From: Datisca glomerata
Taxonomy: Eukaryota > Streptophyta > Magnoliopsida > Cucurbitales > Datiscaceae
NCBI GenBank assembly: GCA_003255025.1
Contig: QANY01004135.1
Location: forward strand, 1,116,001 to 1,180,000
DNA length: 64,000 nt
Direction: 5' to 3'
The notes under the pieces were generated by a model, which saw only the letters and a list, made by a program, of their open reading frames with translations, did no database searches and was not told the origin of the DNA. This document shows positions 35,247 through 47,527 of the stretch, piece by piece. A program made the translations under genes and the position numbers. Position 1 is the first letter of the stretch. Each line of letters starts with the position of its first letter.

Positions 35247-37256
35247 AATCTTTATATATGTATACATTAAATGTTGTGTGGGTTTCTTGCATTATCATTA
35301 TATTTGTTAATATGTATGAATCAATGAATGAATATGTTTTTTAATTGCATGCATAATGATGAATCCTTAATTGTATGGTGACTTTTGGGTTAGACTTTGT
35401 TCTTTATTTTTCTTTAGATCTTGTGTAACCCGATTAGGGCGTAAGAATTTTTGTATTTTTTATTTTGAATATCATGATGTAAAAATTTTGTACGCGAGAA
35501 AAAAAAAGAACGCACAAGATGAGAAAGGAGAAGAAAATAGAGATAGGAATTAGGAATTTTAGCGCCGGCACTAGCAAAGTGGTTGACGGCACTGGCGTCG
35601 TCGGCTTTCAAGCGGCGGAATTTCTGCCAGAAAATTCAGCGGCAATGGCGGTGGCGGCGGTGCCGCCGTGAGGGAAGTCGGCGGTTGGACCGTCAGCGGA
35701 GGTAAGGCTACAGCGACGGTGGTGGGAGTGTCCCACTACCACTGGTGGTATCAATCATTGTGATTGCCAGGGTATGTTTCACACATCCCTGATACCATGT
35801 CGTCCTATCCCTGCGATACTTCACGAAAACCCTAATCCTATCATTTATCTTTTAAATTATAGATTTTGAAATTTTGAAATTTTAAAGGTATAGTTATCCA
35901 TTTCAATTTTTTAAAAATTATAATTAATTGATTGATTGGGTTTGACCCAAGATTGATGAGTCATCAAATTATTTTTTGACTAGTCAAACTTAATTAACAT
36001 GAAAAGATAATTAATGAGATTATTTAATTAGGAAAAATAGTTTATCTTAATTAAAAGGATTTTGATCAAAACTTAAAGATTATGAAGATGGACCTCTGGT
36101 GGAGAATTAGCTATTTTGAAAATATGTATTCTTATTGTCCTCTTTGTGATTATTTCAATTTTTCAAAGTTTATAATTTAGAAATAAGCAGTAGTCACTCG
36201 GTTCATCATTTATTTATTTATTCATTTATTATACTTACTTACAGAAATGTTTATTGATTTGATTGATAACATGATCATGTATTAGTCGATCACATGCCGT
36301 ACATGAAATCTCACACAAATTTATTTAATCATGTATCTCATCAGTAAAAAAATGATTGATTAGGACTTTCCTAATATGTTTATATGAATTATTTTGAAAA
36401 ATCAATTGCATGTAAACGGTTAGATTTTAATTAGTTAAAATATGGTAATCACATCACTCTAAAGGTTATAGTAACCTTTAGAATAACCAACTTTATTAAA
36501 AGAGTTTTATTAAAGTTTGATTAATGTAATTAATTAGTTATTTCAAGTTCAGCTAATTTTGACTTAGGCTCTTTAGAATGTTAAATGAACTTAGACCAAT
36601 TAGATTAGATTAACTGTTAAATTTACATTTATAGGGTTATTTTAACTAGTAATTAATTTGGAATTAATTAATTAGTTAAAATAGAAACACATTATCCTAA
36701 AATAATGAGTGAGAGAATGTTGATATGTCAATGTAATCTATGGTCTCCATTATTTATACAACACCGTGAGGTACAGTGAGGGCCTCGAGATGGTTTTGTT
36801 TTCATCCCCCTAAAAGGTTTCCAGCTGTATCAGTATCAAGGTTGAACTTCTTAAGAAGATAAGACTAAGTGATGTAGTTTAGTTTTGACTGACCCTAAGA
36901 CGGCATATTCTAAATCAAACCATGGAATATGAAATAATGGGTTATACTCACAACGTCACAATCAAGCTTTGAATGGATAATTGTTACTTGACCAAATAAG
37001 CGATACGTTATTATTAAAAGAGAAAATATGAGATATTTTGTGTTAATAAGAATGAAAATGTCTCATAAACAGTCTAAAACTAATCTGACCGACCCTAATA
37101 CGGCACATTAATTGTTTGGTTATCTTATCATGGATTATTAAATGTTAACTTTATATGTTTAATATGTTGCATTCATACATCTCGTTTACTTTGCAAATTC
37201 TTGATATTTATTTCAATCATAGTGAATTATATATGTTTTATTTTTCAGTTATTATT
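35247..37256 (+). other. Copia leader, non-coding
   Basis: There is no supported frame. At 35600-35720 it is GC-rich (gcggcaatggcggtggcgg). The phrase gaccctaagacggcat at 36893 recurs as gaccctaatacggcac at 37092. Such long leaders with this phrase are known from plant Copia elements. Confidence 0.6.
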
Positions 37257-40200
37257 ATGTCTACCATGAGTAACCTTATGTTTACTTGCACTTGAGAAAT
37301 TAAATGGTGATAATTTCATAAGATGAAAGTCAAATTTAAACTTGATGTTAATTGGTAAGAACCACAAATTTGTTCTTATTGAGGAATGACTTAAGGAGCC
37401 CACTACCAATACCCCTAAGAATGTTAGGGACAAGTTCGATGATTGGATTCAATATAACAACAAAGCTAAGTGCTACATGCTTGTGAGCATAATGATATTC
37501 TGAGAACCAAGCATGAAAGTATGGAAACTGCCTATGAGATTATAGAATCTTTATAGACGATGTTTGGACAACAATTTGATCAAAGTCATCATGAGGCTGT
37601 TAGGAGCTACATGACAACCAAGATGAAGAAATGCAATTCTATGCGTGAACATGTTTTGAACATGATTAATATAATGCATGAGGCAGAAGTACATGGGGCT
37701 TCCATTGATGAGTGAACTCAAGCCAGCATTATACTCGAATCGCTCACACCTACCTTTTCTCCATCTACCACCAACTATGTTATGAACAAGTTGAAATTTA
37801 ACATTACGCAATTGTTAAATAAACTGCAGATTTTTTGAGTCACTCAACAAGAGTATGACCAAAAGAGGGTGAGGCAAAGGTTGCTAAGCAAAAACCTTCT
37901 TCTAATGTTGTTATGAACAACAAAAGGAAGAAGAACAATGGTAAGGACAAGAGTAAGAACGAAAGAGGAAAGAAAGCCAAAAAGCCACCCAAGGCCAAGA
38001 AGAACAAAGGCGGGATCAAACCCAAGGGAAAGTGTTCCACTGTGGAGTTCAAGGTTACTGGAAGAGAAACTGTAGCAAGTATCTCTTCGAGCTGAAAAAG
38101 AAAGGTAAATGTGATTGACTTGTACTTGAAGCTTGTTTAGTGGAATATGCTTCATAATCCTAGATGTTGGATTCAAGAGCCACTGACCGTGTATGTTCTT
38201 CTCTGCAGATGTTTGATTCGGTAAGAGAGCTTACTGAATGCGAGTTGATAATGAGAGTTGGCAGTGGTACGCTCATGTCAGCGAAAGCATTGAGGACAGT
38301 TCGTATTATTTTTGGAAATAATTTTCTTGTGCGAAAGCATGGGGACAGTCCGTATTAATTTTGGAAATAATTTTCTTATTTTGAACAATATTTATTTTAT
38401 TCCTGGTTTTTAAGAAATTTGATTTCTTTATCATAACTGCATGAACAATTATTTGATATTTCTTTAATTAATAATCAGTTTATTATTTCGAATAATGGAT
38501 TCAATATTTTCCATGCAAAAGTTTCGAACAGACTGTATAGACATAAACTGAATGAACATGCATTAAATAATTCAAGATTTGTTTAAAGTAGAAAATTTTA
38601 GAAGTAACAAATGATAAAGATTTTCTCATGATGACGACACGTATATATGGTATCTGAGGTTAGGACATAATAATCTAGATAGATTAAACCGGCTAACAAC
38701 GCATGGTATTTTGAGGAAACTAAAATTTGGGACTCTTCTAGTTTGAGAATCTTTTCTAGAAGGTAAAATTACCAAGAGTCATTTTTCTAGAAAGGGCCAA
38801 AGAGCCAAAGAAATACTTGAGCTAGTACATAGTGATGTCTAACGACCGATCAATATACAATCTAGAAGTGGGTATGAGTATTTCATCACATTTATTGACG
38901 ATTACTCTAGATATGGTTATACTTACCTAATGCATAAAAAGTCTGAAACTTTTGGAAAGTTTAAAAACTTCAAAGTTGAAGCTGAAAAGAAATTAGGTAA
39001 ATCTTTGAATACAATCTTTGATCAGATCGAGGTGGTGAATACTTGGATTTAGATTTCAAAGATTACCTGGTGGAGTATGGAATTTTACCTCAGCTCACAA
39101 CACCTGAAACGCCACAATAAGATGGTGTTTCAGAAAGGAAAAATCAAACCCTATTGGATATGGTTTGGTAGATGCTAAGTTACTTATTGCTACCACTCAC
39201 ATTTTGGGGATATGCCCTTCAAACGGCAACCTACATTTTGAATGTAGTGATTTCTAATTTTGTAAGCAAGACACCTTTAGAATTATGGAATGGCTCTAAA
39301 CTTAGTTTGCGTCATTTTTGTATGTGAGCTGTCTAGCTCACGTTCTTAGACCCAAGACTGAAAAGTTAGACTCAAGTTTTGAAGTGTGTATATTTGTTGT
39401 CATAAAGATCAAAAGGTGTTTGTATCGACAAATGTCACTTTCCTTGAACACGACTATATGAAAAACTATAAATCTCGGAACAAAGTAGTTCTCGAAGAAT
39501 TAGCATCCGATGATAAACGATAAACGACAAACCACAAAAACTATTGTTCATGTTCAGGAAACCCCGGTGCAAGTCGTAGTGGGATGGTTGTAAGACAAAC
39601 TATTCGCTATGAACTAGAGGCACATGTCCTAGTGTTTGACACTGATAAGGATGATCTATTGACCTTTAAAGAGGCAATGTAAGATCCTGAAAAAGAGAAA
39701 TGACAAGATGCCATGAACCAAGAAATGGAATCAATGTATTCCAATTCTGTCTGGGAACTCATAGAACTACCTCAAGATGTCAGGCCCATTGGATGTAAAT
39801 GGATATTCAAGAAGAAAAAATGTGTTAATGGGAAAGTAAAGACTTTCAAGCCAGGCTTCTAGACAAAGGTTATACACAAAGGGAATGAGTGGATTATGAA
39901 GAGACATTCTCTCCCGTTGCCATGCTAAAATCCATTCGCACATTTTATCCATAGCCGTTAGTTTAAACTATGAAATATGGAAAATGGATGTCAAGACAAC
40001 TATTCTAAATGGATCTCTTGAAGAAAGCATCTATATGATGCAACCAGAAGGGTTTTTGTAAATGGGGCAAGATCAGAAAGTGTGCAAGTTGCTTAAATTT
40101 ATTTATGGATTGAAACAAGCATCTAGATCTTAGAATCTTACCTTTGATGAAATTATTAAATCGTATGGCTTCGAGCAAAATGTTGAAGAAGCTTGTGTTT

Positions 40201-41110
40201 ATAAATACATCAAAGATAAGATAGTTGTTTTCTTAGTTTTTTATGTAGACAATATTCTACTCATTGAGAATGATGTAGAAACTTTGCCAAAAGTAAAGAA
40301 GTGGTTAGCTGAAATTTCCAAATGAGAGATATGGGATAAGAAAGTTATGTTCTAGGCATCCAAATCTTAAGAGATAGAAAAAACAAGCTCTTAGCACTTT
40401 TTCGGGCATCTTATATTGATAAGGTGCTAGAGAGACTCTTTATGAAAAAATTCAAGAAAGGTCAACTACTGACCAGACATGGAATTATTCTTTCTAAGGA
40501 GAAATGTCCTAAGACACCTTAGGAGGAAGAGGATAAGAGAAAGGTTCCTAGTTTAGAACATTGAATTGCAGTAAAGCACATTCTCAAGTATCTTCAGAAA
40601 ATGAGAAATTATATGCTTGTTTATTCCGGTGGAGACCTGAACCCCACTAGATATACTGATTCTGATTTTTAATATGATAGAGACAGTCGAAAGTTGACGT
40701 TTGGATCAGTATTCACCTTAGGTGGAGGAGCTATAGTCTAGAGAAGTATCAAACAATCCAGTATTGCAGATTACACTATGGAAACCGAATATCTAGTGGC
40801 TTGTGAAGCTACGAAAGGAGTAGTATGGCTCAGAAAGTTCTATATTGATTTGAAAGTAGTTCCATATAAAGACAAACCACTGATCCTGTCTTCTAACAAC
40901 AGTGGGGCGGTAGCTAATTCTAAAGAACCAAGGAGTCACAAGAGGGCCAAGAACATTGAGAGGAAACATCATCTTGTAAAAGAGATCGTGCATCAAGAGA
41001 ATGTCACAATTATGAAGATAGCTTCAGATCAGAACCTGGATGTTCCTTTTACTAGGACACTTCCTACGAAATCATTTGAGGGTCATATGCGCAACATGAG
41101 GTTGACATAG
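37257..41110 (+). pseudogene. Copia gag-pol polyprotein, decayed
   Basis: The start is likely at 37257 (MSTMSNLMFT). Gag: IQYNNKAKCYML (37450), SYMTTKMKKCNSMREHVLNM (37600-37660). Zinc knuckle: FHCGVQGYWKRNC near 38035-38075. Protease: WMLDSRATDRVCSSL (38168), where DSGAT has become DSRAT. Integrase: LVHSDV, then YEYFITFIDDYSRYGYTYLM (38875-38935). RT: KMDVKTTILNGSLEESIYM (39980-40040), KLLKFIYGLKQASRS, FYVDNILLI (YVDD-type, altered to YVDN). RNase H: TMETEYLVACEATKGVVWLR (40776-40835). It ends at the TAG at 41108-41110. More than twenty stops are spread over it. Confidence 0.9.
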
Positions 41111-41131
41111 ATGCCACATTTACTTCAGGAC

Positions 41132-41142
41132 AAGTGGAAGAT
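41132..41142 (+). other. Copia polypurine tract
   Basis: caagtggaagat, directly before the LTR start, is close to the aagtgggagat tract of plant Copia elements. Confidence 0.65.
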
Positions 41143-43418
41143 CGTTGAGCACAGTGCCTTCAAAGCATGTATTTAGACATTTTTAATATGAAATTAATGA
41201 AATTACATTTTTAGTATAATTGTTTTTTTGAGTTATATATAAATATATGAAAATTCCATACTCACTAATGAGATTATGATCTTGAATAATTGTTAAATAA
41301 TTTATATATAAATATCTGAAAATTCCATATTCATTAATGAGACTATGATCTTGTATATGTACGAAAGGATAAAGATCATAGATAATGAATAAAATAGTCC
41401 GCAACATATTAAAGTATGAAATCTTTAATAAATGGTTACTAGTACAACTCACTAAGCATTATGAATGCACGTGATCTAGATTCGGATCATTGATGTGGAT
41501 AGAGATCTTAGTGAATGTACTTTATATAATTTTATTATATAAGACAGAACCAAATTGGATTAATATCTATATTAACTTACCATTTATCATAAAAATTTAA
41601 TACACATCAAAACTGATGATCATATATAATTCAATCTGAATCATGAGCAGTCATGAACTCCTATGCATGTCTACTGGATTTTTTGATTCACTCGTTAAGG
41701 TTTGTTTGTAAAATAGGCTAGTAACTTTTGTTTTGGAGATTCAGTGACATGGATGGCTGAGAACATGATCTTACAAGATTTGGAATTCAAGCTTTCCTAA
41801 CGGATCATATATTGGTTCCCTTAAATGTTAATTCTGAAACTGAATGGTTATTGAGCTCAAATTTATATTAGAATTATAAATTGACCATTCACTAGTGATT
41901 TAATGGTACGTAAGGATCAAGAGGCAATTAGAAGAGTAAAATAATAATTTTGAGCAGCTTTAATTTATGAACCAATTGACAAAACTACATGAAGTGGTTA
42001 TATTAATGCACTACACAGCTCAACCTCTTATGAATTTTTATGATAAAGAACACTCTTTTTTTAGCTTTTCGCATTCTCTTTAAATTCGAAGGACTTTATT
42101 TTGATTCTTGGGATGAGTGGACTACTCTGTAAATATAATCCGTAATTACTAAGAGTGCATTTCCATATTTGTAGTGGAGTAATAATGAAATTAATAAATA
42201 AGACAATTTAATTAAAGATTATAATAATAATCTAGTTTATTGGAGCTTAGAATTATGGGTCAATGGTCCCCAAGTTACCTCTGTATTACACAGTCTATGG
42301 TGTGAATATTTTAGGACATAAGAAAATCACTAACTTGTTATATGAATCTGGGGTAAATATATATTTATGAGATAATTATATGTAATTAAATAATTAAATT
42401 ATTTAATGTAATTTTTGGAAACTAAAATTATATAATTTTATCGATTAGTTTTGTGTTGCTCGATAAGTGAAACAAAATATTTGATTTATGAAATTAAATA
42501 ATATTAAATCATTATGACATAATGATTTGATTTGGTTTATCTAATCTGTAAATTAACAGAAAAGAGAATTGATTGGGAGATCAAATAAATTAATTTGAAT
42601 TAACTGATATCTAGATATTTGTCTGATTACAATAAACAATAAGTTTGAAAAATTGTCACGTGGCATATTGGACTGTAACATGTCAATCACTGATTTTGAA
42701 TTAGAGATTGACATGGATTACTGTAGTTCCACGTGGCACTAAAGTGGACACGGGGCACACTGTAGTACCTCACGACACTACAGTGGTGCCGTGAGTCATC
42801 AGTGTCGTAAGGCACTGTGACTTTCACGACACACTACAGTGCCGTGTGGCACAACAGTGTTGCTTAATTGTAGTGGGTCCCTCTGCAATGGCATATTTGT
42901 AATTAATTTAAAAATTTCTGTAAATACCTAAAAATCTTATGTGCCTTGACCTAGAAGATATATATTGACATTTTCTATTGGTCTCAGTGCTGCAACTACA
43001 ATCATTGTGCAATTGTGTGATTAAAGGTTAATCAAGAAAGCTCTGTGATTTTTCCTAATTCTCAGAGTTGGTCCTTTCTTCCATGATAGTCCTTCTCCAA
43101 AATCTTTAGATCTCATGTGTTGAGTACATCTAGAGATAAAAAAGTGTCTTTTATTTATTCTACGTGCCCACACACGTCCTAGTGTGTTTGAGGATTGGCT
43201 TGGAAGATCTTGGTGTGGATCTCGCAGTCTGTTGTTCGTGAGATTATAAGTCCATTGTGTGCAAGACCCTTGATAGACTACAAGAGGTATAATTCATATA
43301 TTTGTATGTCTTGGATTTAATGTATAAATATATACGACGATGAGATCGTTTATCATTTTAGAAATTTTTTTAAAAAAATCACCACGCTTTCCGCCTCACG
43401 TCGCCGCATATTCCAATA
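41143..43418 (+). repeat. Copia 3' LTR
   Basis: It starts cgttgagc (for TGTTGAGC) and ends ttccaata (for TTCCAACA), 2276 bp. It aligns with 8873-12040 and the split 5' LTR. Two features are private: about 100 bp at 42019-42120 with no counterpart in the other copies, and a 23-bp stretch at 43063-43085 that recurs exactly at 43544-43566. The palindrome cluster is at 42720-42880. Confidence 0.88.
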
Positions 43419-43959
43419 GCAATTCAGGTAGTTTGTGGTCCAGATGACATATTTGATTATTCTACATCTGTCTAGAGCATTGAAACAACTTTGCAGTTCT
43501 CCTTTTCTCTTGTTTTTAGAGCTTCAATCAGATAATTTCTTTAGAGTTGGTCCTTTCTTCCATGAATCTATGAGCATGCAGTTCTTGGTTTAAAAAAACT
43601 TCATTGTTTACTATTATATCTAGAGAATGGACATTTGAACTATTCTTGAATTAATTGAAGCCTACCAGCAATCTATTCTTACAAAATTTGCTTATTTGAG
43701 AAATGTGCATTATGAAAGCTCTATCTTGCATGTGTGTTCATTAATGGATTTCATGTGATGAGAGATATGGAGAGCAAGCTGGTCAAGCAACAAATGAAGG
43801 ATTTAGATGCAATATGACAAGCTATTGGGACTATATTTTTTTGGAATATTCTAGAATTTACTTATTTTTTTGGAGTATTATGTGCAAGGAATTCGTGAAA
43901 TTCAATACAATGATATATGATTTTGTAATTTTGTTTGTTAATTTTATTAAATATTTGCT
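43419..43959. other. Spacer next to CACTA terminus, no gene
   Basis: AT-rich; no supported frame. It contains agagttggtcctttcttcca at 43544, copied in the adjacent LTR. Confidence 0.45.
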
Positions 43960-44393
43960 TAAATGCATTTTGAGGAATTAAAATACGGGCTATTAATAAA
44001 AGACTCTATGAAAAAATGTTAGAAAAAAGCAATAACATTAAAAAAAATGCTATATAATGCTTTTAATGGCATTTTTCAAATGCTATTATAACTGTACCAT
44101 GCATAATGGTACACATAATAGCGTTGTAAAATGCTATTACAACACTTTCTATAGCGTTTAAAAATGCTGTAGAAAGTGTCATAGCGCGTCATAAATTTTA
44201 TGGTACACTTATTATAATGTTTTTCAAATGCTATAAAAAGAGTTTGATAGCCTTTCTCATAGCGGCGAAAAAAAGCTATGATAGAGTGGACTTTTCATAA
44301 TGTTGGCAGACATTGCATTTAGAGTACGATATGAAAATGCTATGATAGCATCATAACGTTAGCCGCTATTGTAGTATTTTTTTGGTTGTAGTG
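43960..44393 (-). mobile_element. CACTA-like right terminus with subterminal repeats
   Basis: The terminal bases read CACTACAACC on the minus strand. Inside are many atgctat/atagcgtt motifs in both orientations, of the same family as 5328-5722. The first 35 bp of the two termini agree in most positions. The next triplet outward is cct. Confidence 0.7.
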
Positions 44394-44994
44394 CCTATTC
44401 CTTGTTCTCATGATTAGATTTTGGACATTCAAAATCATCATTTTCTCTCTTCTAATTCGAGAACCACATGTCTTTTTGCAACATTTGAGAACTGAAAGTG
44501 ATTTTAAGAGCTATATGTTAGAAATAAATTAGAGGTTATAGAGGAGATAGAAATTGGTTGAAACATTAATGAAGATTTGTTATGAGAAAGGCTAGAGTGG
44601 AAACTTATAGATTCGGACGAGGTTATTGTTAGCAAAGAGATTGATGGAGATAGAAATAAATGGTGAATTGTTGGAAGGAGGATATTGTTAAACTTCGACA
44701 CTATCATAGGTTGATTACAACTTCCTTTATTGCCTAGATTCCCTATTGGATCACTGCTTACAACCATCAGTTCCCTCAAAAGTTAATGGGGGTAGGAATC
44801 GTCGATCTAATACTGAATAGTTTAAATAATATGTGTGAATATACATATATATTAAAGTAACATAAAATACACTGTAAACATAAACAAAAGGACTTGAACC
44901 AGTGACCCCAATAAAGTTGATTCCTGGCACCAGCCCAGATGGAAGAGCTATATCCCCCGAGCCAAGTGGGGCATGTGGTTAAAAGTGCTGTAAA
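44394..44994. other. Unassigned, with tRNA-like patch
   Basis: A minus-strand frame at 44504-44779 starts MRELMVVSSDPIGNLGNK and is not recognised. At 44888-44990 the phrases gacttgaaccagtgacccc and gagccaagtggggcatgtgg resemble the tRNA-like patch common in CACTA elements. Confidence 0.35.
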
Positions 44995-45735
44995 GAGTTT
45001 TTAATTCCACCCTACCTTAGAAATTCATTATCACCTAGTAATTCTTTCCTAATTTAGAAACTTAATGGGTTCTGAAAGTTGGAATATATTGCAAAAGGGA
45101 GGGGGAGATTGCAGAGAGAGAGGGAAGAGGGGAAGAGAGAAAAAGATGTTGCAGAGAGAGGGATAGGGAGATCGCAGAGAGAGAGAGGCAAGAATCGAGA
45201 TGGTACTTGTAGATCGTAGAGGAGCTCGCGGTGGAGGAGTTGACAGCAGAAAATCATGGCGGAGCTAGGGCGCCTGTTGCAGAGAGAGAGATAGAGAGAG
45301 AGAGGACATTGCGATTGTGGACGAAAGGGAAAATTAGGGATTTAAAGGTTATTTAGCGATGGTTTTAAAACCTCAGAAAAATGTCTTAAATGCCGCCGCT
45401 ACGCGTAAAACATTTCACGCTGATTTGGGTGAAAGGGAAAATGATGGATTTAAAGGTTATTTAACGGCGTTATCAAAACCGCCGATCCATGTAAAATATT
45501 TGACAGTGGTTTTTAAAAACTGCAGCCAAATGTTTTGCCAGTTTTTTTATTGATGGTTGGCATAACCGCCGCTGTAAAATCATCAAGGAAACCATTTGTC
45601 TTGTAGTGTTATTAAGCATTTTGTATTGAACGTCGGCCATAAAATGGACTAATAGTTCATTCATGGTTCTTGTCATTTTCACAAAATGAATCCCACCGGT
45701 GTGCCAAAAAGATGTTTTTGCTTAAAATGGTTTTA
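44995..45735 (-). repeat. CACTA end plus flank, copy 1 of a local duplication
   Basis: The CACTA terminus is at 45608 (CACTACAAGAC on the minus strand). Inside it lie ggcggt/accgcc subterminal repeats and a purine-rich tract at 45095-45190. Homology with 48509-49245 starts at aaagagtttttaattccacc and continues past the terminus through about 125 bp of flank (cattttgtattgaacg, gttcattcatggttcttgtc). Confidence 0.8.
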
Positions 45736-46140
45736 TTCAACTTTTGCCGCGGTTAAAAGTGCTGCCAAAATTTTTTGCGGCGGTTCCAAAACCATCGCCT
45801 TATTCACCGCCGCAAAGTTTTTTGGCGGCGGTTATTCCAACCGGCGGAGGACTGCCGGCAAAGGGGTGTCTTTGCCATCAGTTTTTGTTCTCTTTAGTGG
45901 CAGTTAAAAACTACCGGGAAAGATCATTTAGTGGCGGTTAAAACCGCCGCCAAATGCCTAGAAACGGGAAGAAAATATCTTCCCGAGTTTCTTTCCGGCA
46001 GATTTTTTCTCATTTCCAGCAGTTTATTTTCTCATTACCGGCGGTTTACAATCGCCGTCAAATGCCCAGAAACAAAAAAAATTCCGCGATTTGAAACCAC
46101 CTTTACAAGCTCTAAAACTGCCGCTATAAATTAAAATTTT
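45736..46140 (-). mobile_element. CACTA subterminal repeats, truncated end
   Basis: Motifs gccgcggttaaaag, gcggcggttcc and gccgccaaatg alternate in both orientations. It is the 3' side of the CACTA element whose gene is at 46438-47527, but the terminal CACTA bases are missing at the left. Confidence 0.65.
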
Positions 46141-46437
46141 GGCCAGAATTTTTCCTATTTTTTAAACATCCCATAATTTTCAAAAATACATGTTTTAGAA
46201 AATATTCTATATCACAGATTCTAGAATCTATCAATACAAAAATTATAACAGTTCAAAGTTCATCAATTCAAGTATTTAAAAATTCTTGCATTCTAAACAT
46301 TCACAAATTCAAACATTCACAAATTTTAAAGATTAAGAATCAATCAATTGAAACATTCGCGGATTCTAAAGACAAAACAATATAAGTTCAAACTTAGGCA
46401 AATATAGTATTTCCCATCCTCACTGAACTTTATTTTA

Positions 46438-47527
46438 TCATGAAGTTGAGGGAGGATCTCCATAATCCTATAAACACATAAAAATGAATAAAATTAGTAT
46501 TATTATTGGAATAAAAATAATTTATGTATATATTCCTTAGAAATCTTACATGATCACCGACAGAGAATGAGAATAAAAGATTTTGTGCTTGCATCATTTT
46601 CATAAGGTATGCCACTTGAGATTGAAATTGAACCTGACCATCTTGAAGTTCATGGACTTGTGACTCTGCTCTCTCATGTTCTACACATGGAACGAACGCC
46701 TCTTCAGAAAAGTGACGGCGGTTCTGCGATCCAAATACACTGGTGGGAGTTGGACCTAGTCCCATTTCACTAACTTGTGTAGGATGCTCTGGACCCATAA
46801 CTTCAGAAAATGCATCTCTAAGGGTGATAGTATTCCCATCTTGCATTTGGGTTGCCAGAAGTTCTTGCATTTTCTCCTACAACACAAATAAACAATTTTA
46901 TTGCATATGTGACAAATATAGTTGAAAAAGTTAAAAATATTGATAAATATAGACTAAAAAATAAATCTTACATCTCTAGAAGCAGATTCTTGATCTACCC
47001 AATTCTCATCTCTACGTTTATGCGTTTCTACGAACAGTTCGACGACATTGGGCTCTCTCCCCAACATGTCCGTCTATCATTATGTTTAAAAAAATTATAT
47101 TTTGATCACAATACTAAAAGAAAAAATATTACTTATAATAAAAAAGATTTACATACCATTTCATCTTATTTTTTAGGATAGCTTTTCCTTCTTAAAGAAT
47201 GATGTATACTTTATTTTGCTCGTACCGTAGTGTTTGTTTCACTACGAGCCTATTATTTGAGAAATAAAAATAGTATTTATTCTACGTAATAAACAAAATT
47301 TAATGTCAAAAGAAAATATTGTAATACCATTCCTTCAGAAGAGAACCAAAAAAGGATAAAGCATCCCACTGATCTCGTGGAACTTCCTCAGGTTTATGTC
47401 TTAGGCATTCTTCTTCGCTCGGAAATTTTATCGTATTCATTGTTCTCAATTTACGTTTTCCATCCTTCCAACTCTTCTTAATTGAAGACAATGCAACTTT
47501 TAGTTTGCGCAGGAAAAGAGCATCGAG
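46438..47527 (-). pseudogene. CACTA transposase-associated gene (Transposase_24-like), five exons seen
   Basis: On the minus strand five exons have GT-AG borders: 47527-47328 (LDALFLRKLKVALSSIKKSW, then FPSEEECLRHKPEEVP, DQWDALSFFGSLLKEW), 47249-47157 (SETNTTVRAK, then KSYPKK), 47073-46972 (MLGREPNVVELFVETHKRRD, NWVDQESASRD), 46876-46550 (EKMQELLATQMQDGNTITLR, then VMGPEHPTQV, a heptad-like tail) and 46467-46438 (DYGDPPSTS, stop). This resembles the Transposase_24 C-terminal region of plant En/Spm elements. Exon 2 has two in-frame stops and its phase with exon 1 is off, so it is broken, yet the last three exons are clean. Upstream exons were not found. Confidence 0.8.

Larger units (their letters stand above)
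27872..43418 (+). mobile_element. Ty1/Copia element, decayed, 5' LTR truncated and invaded
   Basis: The order is: 5' LTR (27872-28340 and 34002-35230, split by a nested element), PBS at 35234, a 2-kb leader, gag-pol (37257-41110), PPT and 3' LTR (41143-43418). About the first 550 bp of the 5' LTR are missing; it begins abruptly at aaggtttgc. Without the nested element it would be about 9.9 kb. Stops in every domain mean it is inactive. Confidence 0.85.
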
